Source: Cytophagales bacterium
GTDB lineage: Bacteria; Bacteroidota; Bacteroidia; Cytophagales; Spirosomataceae
Assembly: GCA_004292855.1 (NCBI GenBank)
Contig: RDXN01000047.1
Span: 41,136 to 105,135 of the forward strand
Direction of reading: 5' to 3'
DNA length: 64,000 bases
In this document: piece after piece, positions 17,611 to 26,699 of the stretch
Layout: the number at the start of each line of letters is the position of its first letter
How positions within the stretch are numbered: position 1 is the stretch's first letter
The notes under the pieces: generated by a model
Database searches by the model: none
Told to the model about the DNA's origin: nothing
The model's input: the letters and a program-made list of their open reading frames with translations, nothing else
Translations under genes and position numbers: made by a program

Positions 17611-18024
17611 TTACTTCTGTTCTTTCACCCGCTTGGCAGTAGTATCGAACATGCCCATGAGCGAGCCTTTCAGATTATCGTCGTCCACTTTATCGAGGGG
17701 CAGATTCAAATCGTAGCCCTGCGCCGTGAAGTACAAGGTGATTTTGGTGGCCTCTTCTTCAATTTTGTCAATGTTAATTGGGTCGGCGGCTGCGTCGCCA
17801 ACGGGCTTCAATTTACCCGACAATTTACCCTCTTTGCGGACGAGTTCGGCGGTCATTTTGGCGTCGCCATTGGGTGTGCCTACGATCACAATATCCCATT
17901 TCCCGGCAAAAAACTCGGGTGACGTTGTCGCTGTGGCGGGTGTCGAAGCTGGTGCATTCTGCGAAAAGCCTGTTAGCGCGATGCCAAACAGGAACACGAA
18001 TAGGAAAAAGCTCAGTTTTTTCAC
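17611..18024 (-). CDS. Small secreted lipocalin-like hypothetical protein
   Basis: This 137-residue protein has a signal peptide (FFLFVFLFGIALTGFSQ), a short Ala/Thr/Pro linker (APASTPATATTS) and a compact beta-sheet domain (KWDIVIVGTPNGDAKMTAEL ... GKLSGKLKP ... DNLKGSLMGMFD) of a type often seen in small secreted Bacteroidota proteins. No enzymatic motif is visible. No operon partner: the upstream gene on the same strand starts over 100 nt away. Confidence 0.75.
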   Translation of the reverse strand: MKKLSFFLFVFLFGIALTGFSQNAPASTPATATTSPEFFAGKWDIVIVGTPNGDAKMTAELVRKEGKLSGKLKPVGDAAADPINIDKIEEEATKITLYFTAQGYDLNLPLDKVDDDNLKGSLMGMFDTTAKRVKEQK

Positions 18025-18128
18025 TGTCTAGTTAGAGATTTGATGGTTACCGATGTTGTCTTGCCAAAGGTAGGAGACCAACATTATGACGGCCTTAAAA
18101 TGGCGGGGCTGGAGGATAGTTCATACAT

Positions 18129-19157
18129 TCACTTGTCGCGGATTAGTTTTTGGCGGGCAATCTCGATGGCTTTGTGTAGCTTTTCCTGCAACAATTGCCG
18201 AGGAGGTAACACCGTCAGATACTCAGCTACGCGGATGTTGCTTTTGTCTAGTTGCATGAGTTCGACGTGTTCCTCGTTTTTGCCGGTACACAGAATTAGA
18301 CCAATGGGTGTGTTTTCGCCATCGAGTTGCTCGTAGCGTTCCAGATAGCGCAAATACAGTTCCATTTGGCCTTTGTAAGCCGCTTCAAACTCACCTAATT
18401 TCAGGTCAATGGCCACCAGGCAACGCAATCGGCGGTGGTAAAATAGCAGGTCGATGTAGTAATCGCGGTTGTCGATGCTGATGCGCTTTTGTCGGGCCAT
18501 AAACGCAAAATCGCTCCCCATTTCGCCCAGAAATCGCTGTAACTCCACCACAATGGCCGTTTCAAGGTCTTTCTCGGAATAGGTGTCCAATAAACCCAGA
18601 AAATCAAGCACATAGGGATCGCGAAAAACCAGATCAGGACTCAGTAGTCCATCCTGCCGCAGGGTCGTCAACTCGTTATGAATGGTTTTTTCGGGCTTGC
18701 GGCTGATGGCCGTTCGCTCATACAGCATAGACTGAACGCGCTCCTGCAACTGCCTCGACGACCATTTTTCAAGCCGGCACATTTCCAGATAAAAGTCTCG
18801 TTTGAGCGGGTCATCCATAAACATCAGGATGCGAAGGTGCGTCCAGCTCAATTGTGTACGCACTGCGTATACAATTGCTTCGTCGGCAAATGTTTGAGCA
18901 AACTTTATGCACTGCCGAAGTTGCTTTTCGCCCCATCCTGTGCCATACTCGGCGGTTAGGCGGGCGGCTAACTCGCTCACAACCTGCTTACCGTAATCAG
19001 CGCGTTGGTTGTGGAGCACCTCGCTGTTGATGCGCTTGCCGACTTGCCAATATAGAAGTGTCAGACTGGCGTTGACCGACACGGCCACCTGTTGACGACT
19101 TTCGTCAATTAGTTGCTGAATTTCGGATATGAGGCCCGGTTGTGGGGTATTGATCAT
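18129..19157 (-). CDS. DUF1016 (YhcG-type) PD-(D/E)XK nuclease domain protein
   Basis: This 342-residue protein is a full-length DUF1016/YhcG family member. The helical N-terminal domain (about 1-165) has LLYWQVGKRINSEVL, YGKQVVSELAARL, WTHLRILM. The C-terminal PD-(D/E)XK domain (about 170-330) has DPYVLDFLGL, the active-site pattern YYIDLLFYHRRLRCLVAIDL with IDLKLGEFEAAYKGQM and a C-terminal LPPRQLLQEKL. Relatives occur beside restriction-modification and defence genes and as solitary copies. Here it is solitary between a secreted hypothetical and a membrane protein, so a role in defence or DNA repair is only suggested. Confidence 0.92.
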   Translation of the reverse strand: MINTPQPGLISEIQQLIDESRQQVAVSVNASLTLLYWQVGKRINSEVLHNQRADYGKQVVSELAARLTAEYGTGWGEKQLRQCIKFAQTFADEAIVYAVRTQLSWTHLRILMFMDDPLKRDFYLEMCRLEKWSSRQLQERVQSMLYERTAISRKPEKTIHNELTTLRQDGLLSPDLVFRDPYVLDFLGLLDTYSEKDLETAIVVELQRFLGEMGSDFAFMARQKRISIDNRDYYIDLLFYHRRLRCLVAIDLKLGEFEAAYKGQMELYLRYLERYEQLDGENTPIGLILCTGKNEEHVELMQLDKSNIRVAEYLTVLPPRQLLQEKLHKAIEIARQKLIRDK

Positions 19158-19329
19158 CAGGTGGTTTTAGGAAGTAAAAGCTGGGCACTGCCATCCAATC
19201 GGATGCTTAACAAAGTTTAACAGGTACAAAAGGCTGGTCTGTATCTTCGTTCCTTATATTATTTCTGTACTTCACTTGATTCGCTCCTAGTCGTCCGTTA
19301 CTAAAGCACTGCCCCTAGCTGGTTTTAGC

Positions 19330-19884
19330 TTGTTCGTTGTTCTTTACTTAGCCGCAGCCTATTTGTACCCGGGCGGCAATCAGGCTGACTCAAAAGCGCG
19401 TGGCTTTAGCTGGCTACATAACTACTGGTGCAACTTGCTGAATGAGCAGGCCATGAACGGTCAACCAAACCCCGGTCAACCAGTGGCTTTGGCAGCAATG
19501 GGTGTGTTGGGCGTTTCTCTGGCACTGTTCTGGTACAATCTACCCCGGTTATTCAATGCCCATCCACGCAAATCGAACACTATTCGTGCGCTTGGATTGC
19601 TTTCCACCCTGTTTGCCAGCTTAATCTTCACGCCTTACCACGACTTGCTTATTAATCTTGCCAGCGTTTTTGGTGGTATTGCTTTATTGCTCACACTTCT
19701 TGAACTGCTCCGGGAACAGTTCAACCGATTGTTTTTGTGGGGCATCGGCTGCATCGTGTTGATAGGAGCCAACACATTTATTTACCATTCGAGTATGGGA
19801 CTGATAGCCCTGCCATTGCTTCAGAAAATCACTTTTGTTTGCGTGTTGAGCTGGTTGTCAGCACTAGTATTGGCAAACCACTAA
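19330..19884 (+). CDS. DUF998-like polytopic membrane protein (uncertain N-terminus)
   Basis: This product of up to 184 residues has five to six hydrophobic segments and the soluble-loop motif NYWCNLLNEQAMNGQPNPGQ, with LGLLSTLFASLIFTPYHDLL later, resembling DUF998-type membrane proteins. No ATG or GTG opens this frame: the best start is TTG at 19330, and the in-frame sequence before it (after a TAG at 19288) could encode the first part of TM1. So the start is unusual, or the 5' end is damaged. The stop abuts the stop of the convergent thioredoxin gene with no gap. Confidence 0.6.
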   Translation: MFVVLYLAAAYLYPGGNQADSKARGFSWLHNYWCNLLNEQAMNGQPNPGQPVALAAMGVLGVSLALFWYNLPRLFNAHPRKSNTIRALGLLSTLFASLIFTPYHDLLINLASVFGGIALLLTLLELLREQFNRLFLWGIGCIVLIGANTFIYHSSMGLIALPLLQKITFVCVLSWLSALVLANH

Positions 19885-20184
19885 CTACATCACAGGCCGC
19901 ACCAGCCCCTCCAGCGCACTTAACGACTGCACGCCCGACTTGCGCCAGACTACCTTGCCCTTGTGGAACAAAATAAGCGTCGGGATGCTCTGAATCTGAT
20001 ACTTCTGAGCCGCCGACTGACTCCGATCCACGTCGATTTTGATGATCTTGAGTTTGTCGCCCATGCGGTCGGCAAGTTGTTTGAGCGTGGGGGCCTGCTG
20101 CTTGCAGGGGCCACACCAGTCGGCGTAGAAATCGACCAGAACGGGCGTGTCGCCTTTGATAAGTTCGCTGAATGACGTTTGCAT
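19885..20184 (-). CDS. trxA: Thioredoxin
   Basis: A cytoplasmic thioredoxin of 99 residues with the active site WCGPC at 23-27 (FYADWCGPCKQQAPTL), the cis-Pro loop SIPTLILFHKGK, and DVDRSQ preceding it. It lacks any signal peptide. It would reduce protein disulfides with thioredoxin reductase (not in the window). The next gene on the same strand, a CocE-family hydrolase (start at 22138), lies downstream of it in the opposite order of transcription, with a gap of about 50 nt, so co-transcription is possible. Confidence 0.95.
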   Translation of the reverse strand: MQTSFSELIKGDTPVLVDFYADWCGPCKQQAPTLKQLADRMGDKLKIIKIDVDRSQSAAQKYQIQSIPTLILFHKGKVVWRKSGVQSLSALEGLVRPVM

Positions 20185-20233
20185 ACGATTGTTGTCTGTT
20201 CAGGCAGATAACAGGAATAAAAAGGTCGTAGTT

Positions 20234-22138
20234 CTACTTCCGCACAAGCGGCAGCACCACCTGCGAGGGATATTTGCCCGTGTGAAACACCTGATTGTGC
20301 GCCACAATCCCCTTCGATTCGTCGTAGTTGTTGCCACCCGTGTTCAAGTTGCGCTCAAACCGGGGGAAGTTACTGCTCGACACCTCGATCCGAATTCGGT
20401 GCCCCGGCGCAAAGAAATTGCTCGTAGCCATTGGGCTGAGGGTAAGCTTATAGACCTTGCCGTTTTCCATCATCACCTCCTTGTCGAAACCCTCGCGGTA
20501 GCGGGCGCGGAGGATGGTCTCGTCCAAATTGTAAGCCCGGCCATCGGGGTACACGTCGATCAGTTTCACCGTAAAATCGGTGTCTTTGGCGTCTGAACCT
20601 ACATAGAGCGTGGTCTCGATGTTTCCTGACAGCTCTACCCCATCGGCAAACGACTCCGTCGTGTACACCAGAATGTCCTGCCGGGTTTCCATCTGATGCT
20701 GATCGAACGACCCGCCCTGCACGGCATTGCCCGTGCAGCACACATTACCCCCGTAGGAGGGCACGGGGTAGGCCGGGTCGTAGGCAAAGGCATCGGGTTT
20801 TTCGTTGGCCGCCGGTAATGAAGTAGTCAGCTTACCATCGCCGTACAGACTGTTGGCGCGACCTCCGCTGCTAAGGTAATAGGGGGTGGGGTGGGCGTTG
20901 GCAGGGGGCCAGGAGTCGGCGGTTTGCCATTTGTTGCTACCCATCGTGAAGAACCGAACACGCGGCATGGTGGGGGGCGTGTTGCTACCGTCGGTTTTTA
21001 GCAGGGCATCGAACCAACCGTAGGTCAGGGCATCGTAGTCGAGCCGGGCGTCGCCTACGCTCCGCTCGCCCACAACGGTGTTGGCGGTGGCGCGTTTGTA
21101 AGCGCAGTGCAACGTGGGTGCAATCACCAGATACTGTGCATCACGCGTGGGCTGGTCGATGGCATTTTTCCGCACGTGGTTGAACAGAGCCAGGTTAGGG
21201 CCGGTCGAGACATCGTACCACGATGCAAACCAGAACGTTGGCACACCAAACGGCATATTATCGTGGTAGAGGCCCCCCTTGTACCAGGCCGGGTCGTTGG
21301 GCTTGCGAATAACCATCTGATCGTAATAGCCCTTTTGCCCATCAACGTTTTTGAGGATGTCCTGCACGGGCAGGTGCCGCAACCCCTGCGCCCAATCGAC
21401 TTTGGGCATTTCGGGAGCGAGGTCGTAAAAGCGCGAAATACGGGCGAGGTCTTCGCTCGTGGCCGTTTTGGGGAACAGGGGCCGGGCGTTGGCGTCGACT
21501 TGTGTGCCGTAGAGCCAGGCCGTGAAGAGCATTTGCTGTGCCCCACCCCGATACCAGTTGCCCTGTTCCATGAAGTTGCCCACGCGCCCCACGCCTGCCC
21601 CGAAACCCTGCGCCACCATCGCGGCATGGGCCGGGTGGTCGAGGGCAGCCACCGCCATTTGCCACTCGGCGGTCGATGAGCAACCCACCGTGCCAATTTT
21701 GCCATTGCTCCACGGTTGTTTGCTCATCCACGTGAAGGCATCGTAGCCGTCGGTGGTGGGGGCACCCAGAATTTCCCAGTTGCCCTCGGAGAAAAATTTG
21801 CCGCGCTCGTTCTGCACGACATAGGCATAACCACGCTTCACGGCGTCCAAAGCGGCCTGATACGTTCCAGCGCGTTGCTCGCCATCGCCCCAGCTATTGA
21901 AGTTGTAGGGCGTTTTGGAGAACAGGATCGGAACGGGTTTGTCGGTGCGGGGGCGGTAAATGTCCGTAGCCAGCCGGACGCCATCCCGCATGGGCATCAT
22001 CACTTTTTGCTCGACAATTGCCACTTGATTAAGCTGTTGGAGAACAGCCGCCGGGTCGGGGCCGGGCGTTTGAGCGGTTAACGTATAGGAACCAAAAAAC
22101 AGGAGAATCAAAGCGATGGATACGAAACGGCTTTTCAT
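20234..22138 (-). CDS. CocE/NonD family (S15) hydrolase, exported
   Basis: This 634-residue protein has a signal peptide ([15 protein letters not shown]), an alpha/beta-hydrolase domain of the X-Pro dipeptidyl-peptidase S15/CocE family ([16 protein letters not shown] at about 48-63; [29 protein letters not shown] with likely nucleophile Ser154) and a C-terminal jelly-roll domain ([36 protein letters not shown]). The family hydrolyses esters, amides and acylated beta-lactam side chains. The nucleophile elbow has GCSS rather than the common GxSYG, as in one subfamily. Substrate is unknown. Confidence 0.9.
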   Translation of the reverse strand: MKSRFVSIALILLFFGSYTLTAQTPGPDPAAVLQQLNQVAIVEQKVMMPMRDGVRLATDIYRPRTDKPVPILFSKTPYNFNSWGDGEQRAGTYQAALDAVKRGYAYVVQNERGKFFSEGNWEILGAPTTDGYDAFTWMSKQPWSNGKIGTVGCSSTAEWQMAVAALDHPAHAAMVAQGFGAGVGRVGNFMEQGNWYRGGAQQMLFTAWLYGTQVDANARPLFPKTATSEDLARISRFYDLAPEMPKVDWAQGLRHLPVQDILKNVDGQKGYYDQMVIRKPNDPAWYKGGLYHDNMPFGVPTFWFASWYDVSTGPNLALFNHVRKNAIDQPTRDAQYLVIAPTLHCAYKRATANTVVGERSVGDARLDYDALTYGWFDALLKTDGSNTPPTMPRVRFFTMGSNKWQTADSWPPANAHPTPYYLSSGGRANSLYGDGKLTTSLPAANEKPDAFAYDPAYPVPSYGGNVCCTGNAVQGGSFDQHQMETRQDILVYTTESFADGVELSGNIETTLYVGSDAKDTDFTVKLIDVYPDGRAYNLDETILRARYREGFDKEVMMENGKVYKLTLSPMATSNFFAPGHRIRIEVSSSNFPRFERNLNTGGNNYDESKGIVAHNQVFHTGKYPSQVVLPLVRK

Positions 22139-22307
22139 CGGGATATACTGAGGTTAAATTATTTCTGTGAGAAGCAACTAATCACCAAAAGCTACGCGGA
22201 CGGCTCAACATAGTCTTCCGGCCGCTCATCCCTATTTATAGCAGTCAATCCCGACCAGCCTTGCATAAGGGAATTGAAAGTGAGATACTTGCACGAAACC
22301 GTTCACT

Positions 22308-23231
22308 ATGCAAACTATCCTCGGCGCGGGCGGGGCCATTGGCGTTGAACTCGCTAAAGCCTTGCCACCCTACACAACCGACATCCGACTCGTGAGCCGC
22401 AATCCGAAGGCCATAAACCCAACCGACCAACTCCATTCCGCCGACTTAACCGATGCTGCCCAGATCGACCGGGCCGTAGCAGGCAGCGAGATCTGCTACC
22501 TCACCGTGGGTTTCGACTACACTACTAAACTCTGGCAACAGCGTTGGCCGGTACTGATCCGAAACGTGGTTGATGCGTGCGCGAAACATGGGGCGAAGCT
22601 GGTCTTTTTCGACAACGTCTACGCCATCGGGGGCGACAACGTGAAGCATATCACCGAAAGCTCCCCCATCAGCCCAACCAGTAAAAAAGGCGAGGTTCGG
22701 GCCGCCGTCGACCGGCACATTCTGGACGCCGTTGAGAAAGGTCGCCTTGACGCTATCATTGCCCGCGCCCCCGATTTCTTTGGGCCAATCAAAGACAAGA
22801 GCATTACCATGAACCTGATTTACGACAACCTCGTGAAAGGTAAATCAGCGCAGTGGTTCTGCAATGCAGACATGCCCCATTCCACGGGCTACACCCCCGA
22901 CCTGGGCCGGGGAACAGCCCTATTGGGCAACACACCCGACGCCTTTAACCAAATCTGGAACCTACCCGTTGACCCAAATGCGCCCACGGGGAAAGAATGG
23001 ACTGCGTATTTCGCGGACGTAATGAACAGCAAAACGGGTATTCAAACCCTACCCGGCTGGGGCCTTTGGACACTGGGGTTATTTGTGCCAATCCTGGGCG
23101 AGATGTACGAGATGCGCTATCAGTACGACCGCCCTTACGTGTTCGACTCGGCCAAGTTTATCAATCGCTTCAACTACACGCCAACGGCAAACAAAGAAGC
23201 TGTGCGGCAAACAGTGGCGGTTATTGGTTGA
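22308..23231 (+). CDS. NAD-dependent epimerase/dehydratase-like protein
   Basis: This 307-residue protein is an extended-SDR/NmrA-like Rossmann protein. The dinucleotide motif is at the very N-terminus (ILGAGGAIGVELAKAL, GxGGxxG), followed by RLVSRNP and a D-rich strand. VFFDNVYAIGG occupies the place of the catalytic Ser/Tyr region, but a clear YxxxK is not evident, so it may bind NAD(P) without classic epimerase chemistry. The stop TGA lies within the repeat-rich intergenic region that follows. Confidence 0.85.
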   Translation: MQTILGAGGAIGVELAKALPPYTTDIRLVSRNPKAINPTDQLHSADLTDAAQIDRAVAGSEICYLTVGFDYTTKLWQQRWPVLIRNVVDACAKHGAKLVFFDNVYAIGGDNVKHITESSPISPTSKKGEVRAAVDRHILDAVEKGRLDAIIARAPDFFGPIKDKSITMNLIYDNLVKGKSAQWFCNADMPHSTGYTPDLGRGTALLGNTPDAFNQIWNLPVDPNAPTGKEWTAYFADVMNSKTGIQTLPGWGLWTLGLFVPILGEMYEMRYQYDRPYVFDSAKFINRFNYTPTANKEAVRQTVAVIG

Positions 23232-23492
23232 TTGGTTATTAGTTGATTGGTTGACTAGTAGTCAAGTCAGTCAACCAGTAACCAATTAACGGGTGCATTT
23301 CAATCTTGTGTTTTGCTCAACCGTCGCTACTTAAAGCAACCTATATTGGCCTTACGGCCATGCCGGAAAGTATCCGGCATTACATAGAGGGGCAACTTTT
23401 GTAATGCCGGATACTTTCCGGCATGGCCGTAAGGCCAATAACACACAAGATTGAAATCCCCCCAATCAACCAATAACCAATTAACCAATCAC
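23224..23492. repeat. Three-layer nested inverted repeat between convergent genes
   Basis: Outer layer: TTGGTT(G/A)AT-type units (23224-23260) facing CCAATCAA/CCAATTAA-type units (23460-23492). Middle layer: a perfect 15-bp pair, 23297-23311 and 23443-23457. Inner layer: a perfect 40-bp pair, 23344-23383 and 23401-23440, with a 17-nt loop, built from the same GGCCTTACGGCC and TGCCGGA words as the element at 12641-12749. A further dyad GGTTGAC / GTCAACC lies in the left flank. The outer arms contribute to both stop codons. The whole gap is palindromic. Confidence 0.9.
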
Positions 23493-24277
23493 AACCCGCC
23501 CGTTTTCCCCCCATCGACCGGGACATTAATGCCGGAGATACTGGCTGCTGCCGGGGTGCATAGAAACGCCACGGCAGCGGCTACCTCTTCGGCCGTGGCG
23601 AAGCGGCCAATCGGGATTTCGCTTTCCATTTGGGCACGTATTTCTTCGCGCGATTTGTTGGCGGCCTGGGCGCGGGCAGTTATCAGCGACTCAATGCGGG
23701 CGGTTTGGGTGGAACCCGGCAACACGTTGTTCACCGTAATACCCCAACGGCCGAGTTCGAGCGAGAGCGTTTTGGCCCACTGCGCAACGGCCCCCCGGAT
23801 GGTGTTCGATACGCCCAAGCCCACAATAGGCTGCTTTACCGATGTGCTAATAATGTTAATGATTCGCCCATAGCCCGCTTCGCGCATGCCCGGAACGACA
23901 GCCTGCACCAAAGCCTGATTGTTTAAGAGATGGTTGTGGAACGTTTGTATGAACGCATCGGCTTGAGCCTCAACCAATGGACCACCCGCCGGACCACCCG
24001 TGTTGTTGATAAGAATGTGGATAACCGGCGTTTTTGTTAATAACTTTTTAATGCCTTCCGAAACGCTGCCGGGTTGCCCAAAATCGGCCATACTATAGTG
24101 ATGCTGTTGCCCACGGCTTGTGTCGAGTTCAGTAAGCGTAGTTTGGAGGGCTTCTTCGTTGCGAGCCATCAACACAACGTTGGCTCCAAGCAGGGCAAGT
24201 TCGAGGGCCGATGCACGACCAATGCCCTGTGTGCTGCCACAAACGAGGGCGGTTTTACCAGTTAAATCCAGATTCAT
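23489..24277 (-). CDS. SDR family oxidoreductase lacking the YxxxK catalytic pair
   Basis: This 262-residue classical-length SDR has the cofactor motif (CGSTQGIGRA), the NNTGG structural motif (LINNTGGPAGG) and the C-terminal INVPVDGGKTGGL. The catalytic strand reads INIISTSVKQPIVGLGVSNT: the usual Tyr is Ser/Asn and the Lys is Arg (SNTIRGAVAQWAKT). This atypical SDR subgroup is known in several phyla and is often annotated as 3-oxoacyl-ACP reductase. Whether it is an active oxidoreductase is doubtful. It is divergent from eno. Confidence 0.88.
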   Translation of the reverse strand: MNLDLTGKTALVCGSTQGIGRASALELALLGANVVLMARNEEALQTTLTELDTSRGQQHHYSMADFGQPGSVSEGIKKLLTKTPVIHILINNTGGPAGGPLVEAQADAFIQTFHNHLLNNQALVQAVVPGMREAGYGRIINIISTSVKQPIVGLGVSNTIRGAVAQWAKTLSLELGRWGITVNNVLPGSTQTARIESLITARAQAANKSREEIRAQMESEIPIGRFATAEEVAAAVAFLCTPAAASISGINVPVDGGKTGGL

Positions 24278-24353
24278 ACTGCTTCGTGGTTTGGGGGAGT
24301 TATTGACTCATGCAAAGGTCGTTAGGGCGCACAACAACTGCTTTCAATTTTTG

Positions 24354-24361
24354 TACATTTG
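24354..24361 (+). promoter_or_regulatory. -7 element upstream of eno
   Basis: TACATTTG is a perfect TAnnTTTG, 87 nt before the eno ATG. No good TTG is present 19 nt upstream, so the -33 contact must be weak. It is the only perfect match in the divergent SDR/eno region. Confidence 0.5.
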
Positions 24362-24415
24362 CAAGTCAAAGGGGCTGATCGCCAACGTTTCTGGCAGTCA
24401 TTCACGAAAAAATAG

Positions 24416-25726
<1,311 letters not shown>

Positions 25727-25727
25727 A

Positions 25728-25830
25728 AATGCGTAATGAATAATGCGTAATGCGTATCAAGTGAGGTTAGTCCATTAACTTTCTCAGCTTGTCTTTGCAT
25801 TACGCATTACGCATTACGCATTACGCATTA
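25728..25830. repeat. Heptamer-built inverted repeat between eno and ftsB
   Basis: The left arm has four heptamers of TGCGTAA type (25730-25757). The right arm has GCATTAC four times plus a partial copy (25797-25830), running into the A of the ftsB ATG. The arms are complementary, with a loop of about 40 nt. The Shine-Dalgarno position of ftsB is thus made of repeat units, and the start codon would sit at the base of the hairpin. Confidence 0.88.
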
Positions 25831-26141
25831 TGAGACGTCTCCTTCGATACTTCCGCAATTTCTACGTGGCTACGGGCGTGGGCCTGCTGGTGTGGATGCT
25901 CGTGTTCGATGCGAACGATCTGTTCTCGCAACTTCGTAACTGGTGGAATCTGCGCAGTTTGGAGGAAGACAAAGCGTATTACAAAGCTGAAATCAAGCGG
26001 GTTGAGAACCAGACCAAACAAGTACTGGGTACCGACCAACTCCGTGAGAAGTACGCCCGCGAACACTACCTGATGAAAAAGCCAAGCGAGGATGTCTACG
26101 TGCTGGTTGATGAGAATAACGAACCCATTGAAAAACAGTGA
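25830..26141 (+). CDS. ftsB: Septum formation initiator (FtsB/DivIC-like)
   Basis: This 103-residue bitopic protein has a cytoplasmic basic start (MRRLLRYFRNF), one TM segment at about 11-27 (VATGVGLLVWMLVF), a coiled coil (SLEEDKAYYKAEIKRVENQT) and the C-terminal FtsB/DivIC signature LREKYAREHYLMKKPSEDVY. FtsB binds FtsL and FtsQ in the divisome. The eno-ftsB neighbourhood is conserved in many bacteria, which supports the call. Start and stop codons both lie within heptamer repeat arrays. Confidence 0.88.
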   Translation: MRRLLRYFRNFYVATGVGLLVWMLVFDANDLFSQLRNWWNLRSLEEDKAYYKAEIKRVENQTKQVLGTDQLREKYAREHYLMKKPSEDVYVLVDENNEPIEKQ

Positions 26142-26217
26142 ACAGAGAACAACCAACAGTTCAGGCTGCTCACTGCTCTCTATTCTCTGATCTCTGTTCA
26201 CTGATCCCTGTTCTCTG
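26136..26217. repeat. Heptamer-built inverted repeat between ftsB and PTP gene
   Basis: The left arm has four in-register heptamers (CAGTGAA, CAGAGAA, CAACCAA, CAGTTCA; 26136-26163); the first contains the TGA stop of ftsB. The right arm has seven heptamers (CTCACTG, CTCTCTA, TTCTCTG, ATCTCTG, TTCACTG, ATCCCTG, TTCTCTG; 26169-26217), ending 2 nt before the ATG of the next gene. The loop is only about 5 nt. Confidence 0.9.
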
Positions 26218-26219
26218 TA

Positions 26220-26699
26220 ATGATTTCCGTTCTCTTCGTTTGCCTGGGAAACATTTGCCGGTCGCCCGTGGCGGAGGGTGTTTTTCGGATGCTGGTTGCC
26301 GAACGGGGGCTGGAAAAGGAGATAACGTGCGACTCGGCAGGTACGTCGTCGTATCATTTGGGTGATTTGCCCGACCGCCGGACCCGTCAGAACGCCCTCG
26401 AACACGGCCTGAACCTCACCCACCGCGCCCGCCGAATGACCGGCGAAGACCTCGCCCAATTCACCTATTTTGTGGCCATGGACGAGGCCAACTTCGACGC
26501 AGTCATCAAGCTCAGTCGGCGGAGTGTGGGGCTGGTGAGCGACGACAATATTTTTCTCCTGCGTGAATTCGACCCGCTCGTTAGCGATGATCCAAACGTG
26601 CCCGACCCCTATTATGAGGGGCCTGAAGTATTCGAGGATGTTTACCAAATCACCTATCGTTGCTGCGAGCAGTTACTTAATTATTTAATGAGCGAATGA
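26220..26699 (+). CDS. Low-molecular-weight protein-tyrosine phosphatase
   Basis: This 159-residue protein has the P-loop CLGNICRSP at 8-16 (nucleophile Cys8, Arg14) and the general-acid segment VPDPYYEGPEVFEDV near the C-terminus, the full LMW-PTP pattern. In bacteria such enzymes dephosphorylate tyrosine kinases of polysaccharide export, or arsenate in related folds; here no kinase is adjacent. The stop overlaps the start of gpmI by 4 nt (ATGA), so translation is coupled. Confidence 0.94.
   Translation: MISVLFVCLGNICRSPVAEGVFRMLVAERGLEKEITCDSAGTSSYHLGDLPDRRTRQNALEHGLNLTHRARRMTGEDLAQFTYFVAMDEANFDAVIKLSRRSVGLVSDDNIFLLREFDPLVSDDPNVPDPYYEGPEVFEDVYQITYRCCEQLLNYLMSE

Noticed and set aside
12641..23492. 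Insertion sequences with terminal inverted repeats
   Set aside because: The repeats do not bracket a transposase; genes between are housekeeping and in normal order.
25728..26217. CRISPR array
   Set aside because: Units are 7 nt in direct contact without spacers, arms are inverted relative to each other, and no cas gene is near.
25821..26648. 275-residue open frame antisense to ftsB and the PTP gene
   Set aside because: It crosses two clear genes and the two repeat arrays; its residues are translated repeat and antisense codons.
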